From assembly GCF_004027225.2 (NCBI RefSeq), contig NC_044302.2, positions 36,471,449 to 36,535,448 of the forward strand: DNA of 64,000 bases, given 5' to 3'. The stretch is from Strigops habroptila. Taxonomy: Eukaryota; Chordata; Aves; Psittaciformes; Psittacidae. Below are positions 27,041 through 38,471 of this stretch, piece by piece. Both the position numbers and the translations under genes were made by a program. The notes beneath the pieces were generated by a model that ran no database searches, was not told the origin of the DNA, and was given only the letters and a program-made list of their open reading frames with translations. The number at the start of each line of letters is the position of its first letter. Within the stretch, counting starts at the first letter, position 1.

Positions 27041-27147
27041 AACCTGCTTTTATTAGATGTCTCAACTAAAGGCCGCTTTAGAATTCTGCATGCAACACAT
27101 CTGTTACAAATTTAGACTGCTGTTGCCTTTGCTAGATCAAATCCCAC
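27041..27147 (-). repeat. Dispersed repeat, copy 3 (right arm of inverted pair)
   Basis: Reverse-complement copy of the repeats at 7.33 and 24.88 kb, reading in plus orientation CTGCTTTTATTAGATGTCTC then CTTTAGAATTCTGCATGCAA. It is the longest of the three and faces copy 2 across 2.07 kb. Confidence 0.8.
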
Positions 27148-28380
27148 ATGGTGAAATTCCTGTGGGAGGGTGTGCTTAAGGTATATGGAAGTCTTGGTCA
27201 TACTTGCTTGTCTTCAGGTATCATGAAGGCAGTGACCCAGTGACCAGCTGAAACCTGCGCAGGCCATATAGTTGAAGCCCAGACACAGAAGTTTGGAGAA
27301 TGTTCAGCTGGAGGGAGGGATTTCTCTTAGCCTTTTCTGTGACATGACAGCTTTTGTTCAGACCAGGTTTCTCTTTTCCTCTTTTGCAAGGATCCACAGC
27401 TTCTTAACAAGAAAGCAAAATCAGGTATTTTAGGAAAGTACTCTTATAGTATTAGTAGCAAATGTGAGGTGTTTAAGAAAAATAATGCCAGATCGTTGCC
27501 TGGATTGTTTGCATGTAGTTGCTCATAGGAAGGTCAAAGCTTGGGAACTGGTATAACCCCTTGATTTAACAGTGAGGAGCTTGACTTGCTCTGAGAGTCT
27601 GAGCCTATGGGGCACTGCATGAGGCCCAGAAACAGCAGCATAGCAGCTGGGTAAGTGTACAGCTGTGGGTACACTGGAGATCAGTGGCTACACCAAGGAA
27701 CTAAATTAAACACTTTCCTACCAAGGATAAAAGGGATCTAACTCCAGTGATTACAGTTAAAACTCAAGCCTCAGTGTGAGTTTTCAAAACCCAATTATCA
27801 ACTCATTGCTGCTCAGCATTTTAACAAGTGTGTCCAGCTACTGTGCCTCTTCTGCATCCCATCCTGCCTGTACACAGCTGCTGTTACGGGATCAAGGGAA
27901 AACAAGAGTCATACAAGCTTCAGGAGAAGAAAAAGGAAAACTAACAGCTTGGAGTAAAGGAAGCTGGGAGGAGTCTGTTCTGAAAAACTGAATAAAAAGG
28001 TGAAGGAAGGCAAGGAGTTTTAGCTGTGTTTTAAATCTAAAGAGTAATGCAGGACTCCATTCTCAGAATTCTATAGGTCAACTGAAAGAGCTTTATGCCA
28101 TTAAAATGTCACCACACGGAAATACAGCATATAATAAGACCATGAAAAAGACTGCAAAGAAAGATTATCCAACACTGTACTAAATGACAGGGAAAAATAG
28201 GCCCACATCATCACTGGATGGATGGTCTAAGCTCCTTTTAAGGCTGCCGTAACCTCCGTCGCTGATCTGTCCTAGCGCTTCCCTGTTCTCTCCTGCAAGT
28301 TTCCTAATTCATAGAATCATAGAATAGTTAGGGTTGGAAAAGACCTTAAGATCATCTAGTTCCAACCCCCTCTGCCATGG

Positions 28381-31294
28381 TCAGGGGCACCTCGCACTAA
28401 ACAATGTTGCCAAGGCTCTGTCCAACCTGGCCTTGAACACTGCCAGGGATGGAGCATTCACAACTTCCTTGGGCAACCCATTCCAGTGTTTCACCACCCT
28501 CACAGAAAAGAACTTCCTTATATCTAATCTAAACTTCCCCTGTTTAAGTTTGAAGCCATTACCCCTTGTCCTACCACTACAGTCCCTAAGGAAGAGTCCC
28601 TCCCCAGCATCCTTATAGGCCCCCTTCAGATACTGGAAGGCTGCTATGAGGTCTCCATGCAGCCTTCTCTTCTCCAGGATGAACAGCCCCAACTCTCTCA
28701 GCCTGTCTTCATACGGGAGGTGCTCCAGCCCCCTGATCATCCTCGTGGCCCTCCTCTGGACTTGCTCCAACAGCTCCATGTCCTTCTTATGGTGAGGACA
28801 CCAGAACTGCACACAGTGCTCCAAGTGGGGTCTCATGAAAGCAGAGTAGAGGGGCAGGATCACCTTCTTTGACCTGCTGGTCACGCTTCTTTTGATGCAG
28901 CCCAGGATACGGTTGGCTTTCTGGGCTGCGAGTGCACACTGAAGCCGAGCCATGTTCAGTTTCTCATCAACCAACACCCCCAAGTCCTTCTCTGCAGGGC
29001 TGCTCTGAATCTCTTCTCCGCCCAACCTGTAGCTGTGCCTGGGATTGCCCCAACCCAGTTGTAGGACCTTGCATTTGGCTCAGTTAAACTTCGTAAGGTT
29101 GGCATCAGCCCACCTCACGAGCGTGTCCGGGTCCCTCTGGATGGCATCCCTTCCCTCCAGCGTATCAACCGCACCACACAGCTTGGTGTCGTCGGCAAAC
29201 TTGCTGAGGTCGCATCAATCCCACTGTCCATGTCACCGACAAAGATGTTGAACAAGACAGGTCCCAACACCGATCCCTGAGGGACATCACTCGTTACTGT
29301 TTTCCAACTGGACATTGAGCCATTGACCACAACTCTTTGCATGCGTCCAGCCAGCCAGTTCTTTATCCACTGAGTGCTCCATCTATCAAATTGATGTCTC
29401 TCCAATTTAGAGACAAGGATGTCATGCGGGACAGTGTTGAACGCTTTGCACAAGTCCAGGTAGATGACGTCAACTGCTCTGCCCCGTCCATCAGTTCCGT
29501 GGCCCCATCATAGAAGGCCACCGAATTGGTCAGGCAGGATTTCGCCTTAGTGAAGCAATGTTGGTTGTCACCAAAGAACTCATTGCTTTTCATGTGCCTT
29601 AGCATGCTTTCCAGGAGAAACTGTTCCAAGATTTTGCCAGGCACAGAGGTGAGACTGACTGGTCTGTAGTTCCCTGGGTCTTCCACCTTCACCTTCTCGA
29701 AAATGGGGGTTATATTACCCTTCTTCCAGTCATCAGGAACTTCACCTGACTGCCAGGATTTTTCTAATACGACAGACAGTGGCTTAGCAACTTCATTCGC
29801 CAGCTCCTTCAGGACCCACGGATGGATTTCATCAGGTCCCCTGGACTTGTGCACAGTCAGGTTGCAAAGATGATCTCGAACCTGATCCTCTCCTACAGTG
29901 GGCCTAAGGTCTTCATTCTCACAGTCCCTGCATCTGCCTTCCAAGACTTGGGTGACGTGGTCAGAGCACTTGCCAGCGAAGACTGAGGCAAAGAAGTCAT
30001 TAAGAACCTCAGCCTTCTCCAAATTCAGGGTGGCCAGTTCTCCCGATAGCTTCCGGAGAGGGCCCACGTTGTCCCTAGTCTGTCTTTCATTTGCTACGTA
30101 CCTATAGAAGCCTTTCCTGTTATCTTTCACATCCCTAGCCAGACTTAATTCTAACTGGGCCTTAGCTTTCCCAACCTAGCTTCCCGGACAATATCCGTGT
30201 ATTCTTCCCAGGCCGCCTGTCCTCGCTTCCACCTTTTATAAGCTTCTTTTTTCCCCTCTAAGTTTCCTTAGCAGCTCCTTGTCCATCCATGGAGGTCTCC
30301 TGGCCCTCCTGCCGTGCTTCCTTCTAGTCGGGACGCAACACTCTTGAGCACGTAGCAGGTGATCCTTGAATATCAACCACCAGTCTTGGGCCTCCCTGCC
30401 CTCCAGGGCTTTATCCCATGGAACCTTACTAAGCAGGTTCCTGAAGAGGCCAAAGTCTGCTCTCTTGAAGTCCAGGGCAGTGAGCTTGCTGCATGCTCTT
30501 CTCACCGCCCTGAGGATCTCGAACTCGAACATCTCACGATCGCTACAGCCAAGGCTGCCCTGGAGCGTCACATTCCCAACCAGTCCCTCCCTGTTGGGGA
30601 GCATGAGGTCAAGCATGGCACCTCTCCTCGTCGGCTCCTCTGTCACTTGCACGAGGAAGTTGTCTTCCACACAATCGAGGAACCTCCTGGATTGCTTGTG
30701 CTGGGCCATACCGTCCCTCCAACAGATGCCAGGATGGTTGAAGTCCCCCATGAGGACAAGGGCCTGCGAGTGTGAGGCTGCTCCTATCTGTCTGCAGAGC
30801 GCTTCATCCACAGAGTCCTCCTGATTGAGTGACCTGTAATAGATCCCCACAGCAATGTCCCCCATCGCAGTTCTCCCTTTGACCCTGACCCACAAACTCT
30901 CTGTTGACTGATCACCCGTCCCCAGACAGAGTTCCATACTCTCCAGCCTATCACTGACATAGATAGCAACTCCCCCTCCCCGTCTGCCTGGCCTGTCTTT
31001 TCTAAACAGCCTGTAACCTTCCATTCCGACACTCCAGTCATAGGAGCCATCCCACCATGTTTCTTTGATATCAGTGATATCATACCCCTGAAGCCTTGCA
31101 CACATCTCTAATTCCTCGTTTGTTCCCCACACTACGGGCGTTTGTACAGAGGCATCTGAGCCAAGCTCCAAATGAAGCCTACTCAATGGCTGGAGCAGCT
31201 GAAATATCCCTGAATTGCTCCAAGCATTTATTACTAGTGCTGGCAACTGACCGGGAACGTTGGGATGGATCAATGCTCCCCTCCCCCAACACAT
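28381..31294 (-). pseudogene. CR1 ORF2 (endonuclease + reverse transcriptase), disrupted
   Basis: Reading from 31294 downward, the first block is an apurinic-type endonuclease (30236-31294, 352 codons) with WWDGSYDW, GGGVAIYVS and GDFNHPGICW motifs. The reverse transcriptase begins at 29363-30130 ([17 protein letters not shown]) and continues in other frames (29115-29453, with [14 protein letters not shown], and 28381-29025, C-terminus). The catalytic FADD codons survive at 29188-29199 but lie out of frame with the preceding block. Breaks seen are an in-frame stop at about 30236, a frameshift near 29.47 kb and another near 29.21 kb. No active enzyme is expected. Confidence 0.9.
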
Positions 31295-31299
31295 CTAGT

Positions 31300-32351
31300 T
31301 TAAAGATTTCTTGACCAGCCTTGCAAGCCTCCTACCAAAGTAGCTCTTCCCCTTGTCAGACCAGCTCCACGAGCCTCCAGTAGACCTGGCCTCCCAAATT
31401 GAGTCCCATGTTCTAAATAGCCAAACCCCTGACTATGGCACCACCATTCTAACCATTTATTAACCTTCCAAACTCGCCTAGCCTTTTTAAGGTTCTCCCC
31501 TTTATCCTGGAGAATTGATGAAAAAACTGTCTGAGCTCCAGAGCCCCTAACCACCTCTCCCAGGGCTCTGTAGTCCTTCTTAATGTTCTCCAGGCTACTC
31601 CTATCTATATCTCTAGCACCCACATGGACCACCAGAAGGGAGTAATAGTCAGCAGGACTTACCAGACCAGGCAGCCTCTGTGCAACATCCCTGTCCCGAG
31701 CCCCTGGCAGGCAACACACCTCCCTCGAGACTGGACCAGGCCGGCAGATAGGTGCCTCTGTGCCCTTCAAAGTAGAGTCCCCTACTACTATGACCGCTTT
31801 TTCCTGGAGGCACCAGTAGTGATCCTCTTTACTGGTGCATCAGCTGTTTGTTCATTAGGTGCGGTGTGTGTTTTCTCATTAGCCTCCTGCAAAGCTGCAA
31901 AGTGGTTCTGGGTGGGGACGTCAAATTTAGGAGGAAGCCCCTGGCTGTTAATTGTCCTCTTCCTCCTTTTTGTGTTGGTTTCTTTTGTTACTAGCTCCCA
32001 TCTTCCTGGGTTAATGCCCTCCTTCTTTCCTACATGAGCAATGATGGACGCTTGCGGCCCCTGCACAGTTTAGGCCTGGAGCAAGCAGTCCAGCTTCCTC
32101 TCAGCTTCCCTGGCATCTTTTAGCTCTCCAACAGCCTCCCGCAGCTCAGCCACCTGCTGCAGGAGGACCTCCACCAGGGTGCACCGAGCGCAGCCCTGCC
32201 CATTGCACACTCTCGCCTCAAGAGACCAGTCGAGGCACTTTCCACACTCCGAGCTCTGCGCCGCAGCCTCCCCTCCCATCGGCCACAGCAGAGCTCCCGG
32301 AGCGGGCCCTGCTCCCGTGGCGAGTGCTCGCCATCCCGCTGGAACTGCCAC
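31300..32351 (-). pseudogene. CR1 ORF1 (coiled coil + SGNH esterase-like), disrupted
   Basis: The N-terminal block (32070-32351) has a cysteine cluster (CGKCLDWSLEARVCNGQGC) and a leucine/glutamate-rich likely coiled coil. After an in-frame stop near 32.07 kb it continues to 31788, and the C-terminal block is in another frame. That block resembles the SGNH esterase domain of CR1 ORF1: the GDS codons lie at 31774-31782, followed by VVHVGARD. The usual catalytic DxxH block near the end reads RGAGL here. The domain assignment rests on family knowledge. Confidence 0.75.
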
Positions 32352-35300
32352 GCCACGCCCTGGTCGCTCGCGCTCCCTGGCGCGGGTTTTTCCCCACTGA
32401 GGGCTGGTGCCGTCACTCCTGGCACCGCCCCCTGTGAGTCAGCTGATTCCAAACATCCCAGCTGTAATTCAGAACATTACATAAGAAAGAAAGTTAACAG
32501 TCTGTTTCTGCAATCACAGTGGATAACAAAAAAAGTCATTACCTATTTAAAACACAACATCAGATAACCCACCTTCTTCTGAGAGCTCGAATTTTTCCAT
32601 CTCTGATTACTTTCAGTGAGCTGCGCTTGACTGTTTAAACTGATCCACCATCCTGATGGATAATGGCATGCAAAACTAGACACCACGTTAAAACACACAT
32701 GGAAAAGGGTATCTTACAATAGCACGATACTGTTAATTCTAGTTTAACTTGGGACCACAGAGGATTTTCTTCAATCGCACGTCCTGTATTTTTACCACCA
32801 AATGTGCTATCAAGTACTTATCCATACTTTATCTCAGTTGATTTTTTTCAGGCCATATCTTCAATTCATCAACATCAGTTCTTACTCCAGTCTTATCCTC
32901 CAGCATGTCTCCAATCTTGGAGACTGGACTAATTTCAAATTTAAGCTTGGTGTAATTTCAAATTTAAGAAAGCTTACTCATCAGGTCATCCAGATCATTA
33001 ATCATTAAATGCACTGATCTGGCCCAGGCCATGCTTCCATTTTCAGTTTGATACAGTCTTTTACTTGTAAAGCAAACTACTGATATCTAATGATCTCTAA
33101 ATTAAGCTTGAAAACAAACCCAAACCAAACTCTTTCCCTTACCCTGGTCCCCTGGCTTGCCTATAAGCATCATTAAACCACATCAAAAGCCTTAACAAAG
33201 GCAAGACAGAAGGCATCTATTGTTTCACTTCCACCGCTAACTATTCTTACTAGAACTGAGAAAGATCAAATGGATTTGACACAACTTTTTCTTAATAAAT
33301 CCATATTCAGCCAGTTATAGGCTGTCTGCAGATGGATCCCCTTATCACCACAATTTTGAAGAAAAGAAGCATATTTTTTCTTTCCTCTTTTCCTGTTAAT
33401 CCTATATTTTGGAAAACCCCAGGGAAAAAAAACCAAAAACAAAAACCCAACCAACCAACACCTGCAAAATAGTTCTGTGCTTATGAATCTTACATCAAGA
33501 TTTTCAAGTACAACTAACTGAAACAACACCAACTACTCTGTAACTTTTCCTTCTTCTTCTTTCCAAGGTATCTGTTACCGGTCCTATTTGCAGGAACTTT
33601 CTCACCCCATTTGATATTTTCAGTGCTGGAAACTATAGAAAAGATACCATTACATACTTCTCAGCATCAGCTATCAATAGCTTCCTGGCTCCATCTCTTG
33701 AGTAATCTTTCCCTGGTTTTCCTGTTACTGTTACCATATTCTGAGATACTTATTACACTCTAAACTCTTCACTAGTTTCATTTTCTGCCTTGCATGTTCC
33801 AATGCCTGTTCTGTCAGTTCATAATTAACTTGAACCTGACGCTGTTCTACTATACTGAGCAGCAGTAGGAAAAAGACAGGGTTAACAGTCAAGCAGCCCC
33901 CAAACCCTGTACACTTATATTAATAATTCAACCAGCTAAGCTTTTACTTCACTGCTCTGTCCTGGCTTGGCTATCTCTCGCAGTACTATTGCAGGCATGC
34001 TACCTATACCACCACTCCTTCTTCCGGCAAAGCAGGAGGAACGTTCCTTTGACAGTCAACACCTTCCAGCACAGTGTCTCTGGTATCCCCTATTTCATAC
34101 CAGAGATGGACAAGACTGCCAGCCTGTCACAGGAAATTCCAGAACAGAAATGTGTGGTTTATAGATGGCACAGCAAATGCACATTCTACTCATTAGAAAT
34201 AACCTAAATGGTGTACTCCAAACATCTACATCAAACTGTTAACACAAACTGTGTCTCATGACCTGTGAGAACAGTGCGTCCATTTTTGGCTAAGGCTGTC
34301 ATCTCTGGAGACAGAGCTATTGCAAACAAAGATCCTTTTATCAACAGAGAAGCAGAGCTTGTCAATAGGATCTCAGCCATTCTGTGCTTTCTTTTGTGCT
34401 GCTTACTAGTTTCAAATTTTGCTAAAACACAGTATCAATTCAACCTACAGACTCTACCACGTGGTAGGAACTATTAGAAGAATAGTTCTTGTTCAGAGGT
34501 AGTCTGGTCTTTGTTACCTAACTTACCCTTAAAAATTATATAAGGGATTTCATAGAATAACTGCTAATACTACATAAATACTGTTTTGTTCTATTAAATA
34601 TAAGAAAGTATGCTGCAGAAAAACTCTCAGAAGAGATATTCAACATGCTGATTACAATTATTAACAGCTCATTACAGCTATGTTAATTACATACAACACC
34701 ATGCATACAAACAGTCGCTATATTAGGATGACTTCAACATTAGTATTATTTATTCTAAAAGATGCATGTGAACATTCACAGTAAAAATAAGGTGGACTTG
34801 AAAAGCCATGTATCTACAGCATAGCTGTTTTTCTTTAGATGACATCTGAAGCCCATCCTTTGGACAACACAACACAATTAGACACAACACTAGCCTTTTT
34901 AATCTCTTTCATTTTCCAGCTGAGATGCCAAGAGTCTAAATAAAACCTCTGCTGTAGTTTTACATCTCTTAAAACAATGCCATTTTTATGCTAATGAATT
35001 AACTGTTAGAGCTTGGAGCACTTTGAGTGAATCATGTTTAAAAATCAAGCAGACATAACCAGACGGATCACAATTAAACCCCAAGCTTGAGTTTCTTTCC
35101 CCCATCTTGTGCTAATATTAAACATCACAAGCCAGAACCAAGAACTGACCATGCTGGAAATCAATATTTCTTACTGAGCTAGTTTTCAGCCAGGGGAGTT
35201 ATGCGACTGAACAAATTGTTATGCAGACAGAGCAAAACTTCAGGACTGCACACAGTGGAACAACTCATTTGGCAGCATAGGTTGACTTCAAAGAAAACCA

Positions 35301-35353
35301 TGAAACCTCCACTTACTTTTCCTAGTTCATTTTGTAAGGCGTGCAGGCACCTA

Positions 35354-35422
35354 GTTTAGGGCTGTACAGTTGCAAGAAAGGCCAGGTGTCCAAGCTTCTT
35401 GTGAGGCCCCTTGCTCCCCATC
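35354..35422 (+). repeat. 70-bp dispersed duplicate, copy A
   Basis: Contains AGAAAGGCCAGGT, CTTGTGAGG and TGCTCCCCATCA in the same order and spacing as 35860-35929. The two copies are roughly 80 percent identical by eye. Confidence 0.75.
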
Positions 35423-35859
35423 AAAACAGGCACGACCTGTTGCTTGAACCAATTTCAGACACTAACTACCCTACCCCACTCAATCCACGACGGAGAATTT
35501 TTAAAAAATTGTTTTAGAATCCATCCACAATGGCATCCTCAAACTGAACAAACAATGGGAGACAAAGAAAATAAAAGTTAACCACTCACTGGTAGAACTC
35601 TTCTTTCATCCAAGTGCCTTCCAAAACAGTCAACCCATGCATTAATATCAAACTGTAAGTTTGAGCAAATTAATTCTGAGCACATCTAGAAAGTTGCTCC
35701 TTGGAAACACGAGCTAACCAACAGTGGTTATGTAGTATGCTAACTGCCTTGTCTGCCATAAGCAGAAGATGCAATTACATATGAATGAGACAAATTCAAA
35801 TATCCACTGTAGTCCCAGTCATACTGCTAGAACAGCCAGCAGCGGTTTCTGTGTTATAA

Positions 35860-35929
35860 AGCTAGGGCTATGGATTTGCTAGAAAGGCCAGGTACCAAAG
35901 CATCTTGTGAGGTCCCCTGCTCCCCATCA
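35860..35929 (+). repeat. 70-bp dispersed duplicate, copy B
   Basis: Direct-orientation partner of 35354-35422, offset by about 506 bp. It is followed by a short GTATATCA-rich patch (35950-35990). Confidence 0.75.
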
Positions 35930-37667
35930 CCTTTGGTGGGAGAGTAATAGGGTATATCAATGATATCAGTGTATATCAGGTATATCAGTGATTATAATCT
36001 TTCAGAATTGCCATCAAGATACCCAAGAAAACGTAAGGGGTGAACAAGCAGCCAAAAACACAAAACCAAAAAAAAGTTTAACAAATACTTTTTTTCCCCC
36101 ATCCAGGGCCACAAAAGGGAAATTACAGACTTTAAAGAGAGGTTCAAGTCTCTCACTGTAATAACCCAAATAACATGTATTAGCAACAACCTCCTTGAAA
36201 ATTAATAAAACTCAATAAAAATCAATAAAGATAAGAAACAACTTCAGGAATTAGACGTTAACTGGATGGTAATTTTCAAAGGGATCAAAAGTTTGACAAT
36301 TGTATTCTCAAGTGACTGACTGTTTATTTTTTCTACATTACAAACCATCTGGACATCAAGCTCCCAAGAAGAATACAGTAGCATGTAACAACAAGCCTGA
36401 GATATATACTTAAGTAATTTTTTCCAGATTATTAAAACCAATAATGAAAGAAAAATGCAATAACCTACGTAAAACATACCAACTTCACTAAATTTAAAAC
36501 ATTAATAGCTCCAGCTATTAATGCTGTATTATTCACGTGTCTGATGTTTACCGTAAGAACAGGATAGCTAACTAAAAAATATCAAAGGTTCAGAAAATCC
36601 AAGTTTGAATATATTCCTGATTGTGTATTATTGGTAACAAATACAGACTTTGAAATACATAAGCCTTTAACGAATGCTGATTCTTGGGTATGTTTTCTAC
36701 ACATAGTGTTTAACAAAGGGATATCTTTTTCTTCATGCTAAACTAAGCATTGCAGGGTGTCTCCCTGGCTTTTCATCTAAATCCTTCCATGTGTCTTCCC
36801 CCATAACTTGCTCCTTTTTTGGTTATGATGCTTATGATGGTTATGGTTATGATGAAAGGACCTGTGGAGGATAAAGACTAAAGTACACAAAATTCTATGC
36901 AACTGTGGAACCATTGACTAAGGCAAGTCCCAAGAGAAACAGAGAAAACAAACTACGATCATGTACAAAACAGCACAGTGCTTCCACTCACCACCTTATT
37001 TGGCATACAGTAAGTATACTTATAAAAGCACTCCTTCAATTACATGGACCACAGACCTCGTGACAGGTTCCTAATGGAGATGAATGAAAATAAAATTAAG
37101 TCTAGGAATAGAACCTCAGCTGACACTCAAAAACTAGTGCAAGGACAATGTCATTTACCAAGGGTCAGGTATTTTTTGTTGGAATTCATAAAACTGAGTT
37201 GTGTGAAGCTTTCACGTGGTTAAAGAAAGCACAGAGCAAATAATCAAGATCTTAAGCGAGAATAAAATCTTGTATTGGAGTCTAATAACTTTTCCAACTC
37301 CATGGTAAGAACAGCACAGCAAAATGAAAAGCCAGACTGAACTCAAGGACTTAGCAAAGCCTTGATCCCATCTTGGTGACATTTTGCAGAATGCTTATAA
37401 ATGATGTTCCCTTGTTAAACAGCTGGATTGAGGCCAGACTTAGGACTGTGCAGTACTGGGACCAAACTGCATTTGAAATCTGAAACCTCAGTACCTGCAA
37501 AACTAGCAGAGTAATATTCTCTCACAAGTCTTCAAAGGCAGTTTTTTTATCTCCACTTGTTCTGTTGCAGACTTGATCCTTTTTTAAACCTCTTGCCTGC
37601 AGAATATATGGCTTTATCATTCCCTAGTTCGCTGATATCTGAGTACCCACAGCAGCTTCTACTTCAC

Positions 37668-38227
37668 AAAATCACAGAATCATTAGAGTTGGAAGGGACC
37701 TCTGGAGATCACCTAGTCCAACCCCCCTGTTAAGGCAGAGCCACCTGGAGCAGGTTACAGAGGAATGTGTCCACGCGAGTTTTGAATGTCTCAAGAGGAG
37801 ACCCCACAACCCCCCTGGGCAGCCTGTTCCAGTGCTCTGCCACCCTCAACGTAAAGAAGTTCTTCCTCATGTTCAGGTGAAACTTCATGTGGTTTAGTTT
37901 ATGGCCATTGCTCCTCGTCCTGCCGCTGGGCACCACTGAAAAGACTCTGGCACCATCATCCTGGCACTCACTTTTGAGACATTTATAGCAATAAGGGGAT
38001 CCCTTCTCAGTCTTCTCTCCTCTAGACTAAACAGGCCCAGCTCCTGCAATCTCTCCTCATAAGAGAGATGCTGCAGACCCCTGATCATCCTTGTGGCCCT
38101 CTGCTGGACCCTCTCCAGTAGCTCCTTGTCTGTCTTGTACTGAGAAGCCCAGAACTGCACACAGTACTCCAGATGTGGCCTCACCAGGGTCGAGTAGAGA
38201 GGGAAGATCACCTCTTCCAACCTGCTG
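37668..38227 (-). mobile_element. CR1 LINE, different subfamily, 3' end
   Basis: The tail AAAATCACAGAATCATTAGA is followed on the minus strand by the 3' UTR and C-terminal ORF2. The protein ([20 protein letters not shown], then [20 protein letters not shown]) differs consistently from the 11.9, 17.1 and 28.4 kb copies, which indicates another CR1 subfamily. The 5' end abuts the plus-strand CR1 piece at 38228. Confidence 0.9.
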
Positions 38228-38471
38228 GCCAAAGGGGAAATTTAGATTTGATATTAGGAATAAATTCTTTATTATGAGGACAGCGACACAGTGGAACAGG
38301 TTGCCCAGAGGAGTTGTGGATGCCCCATTCCTGGCAGTGTTCAAGGTCAGGCTTAAATGGGACTTTGAGCAACCTGGTCTAGTGGAAGGTATCCCTGACC
38401 ATAACAGGGGGGTTGGTACAAGATGATCTTTGAGGGCCCTTCTAACCCAAACCATTCTATGATTCTATGAT
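38228..38471 (+). mobile_element. CR1 LINE 3' end, back-to-back with previous
   Basis: About 240 bp of CR1 C-terminus and 3' UTR ending CATTCTATGATTCTATGA, in opposite orientation to the copy ending at 38227. It reads [20 protein letters not shown], as in other CR1 copies. It has its own intact 3' tail, so it is a separate insertion and not the inverted part of its neighbour. Confidence 0.9.

Larger units (their letters stand above)
28308..32450 (-). mobile_element. CR1 LINE, near full length (about 4.1 kb)
   Basis: The 3' tail at 28308-28326 (TCATAGAATCATAGAATAG on the plus strand) opens a minus-strand element. It carries a 3' UTR, an ORF2 with reverse transcriptase and endonuclease blocks, an ORF1 and a GC-rich 5' leader up to about 32.45 kb. 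Both ORFs are recognisable over their whole length but are interrupted by stops and frameshifts, so the copy is dead. It lies in MCC intron 1 in the same orientation as MCC. It is by far the longest CR1 in the window, the others being 5'-truncated. Confidence 0.95.

Noticed and set aside
28381..32452. Many long open frames on both strands, apparently a multi-gene cluster
   Set aside because: They are parts of one CR1 element. The minus-strand frames are broken ORF1 and ORF2, and the plus-strand frames are their antisense shadows.
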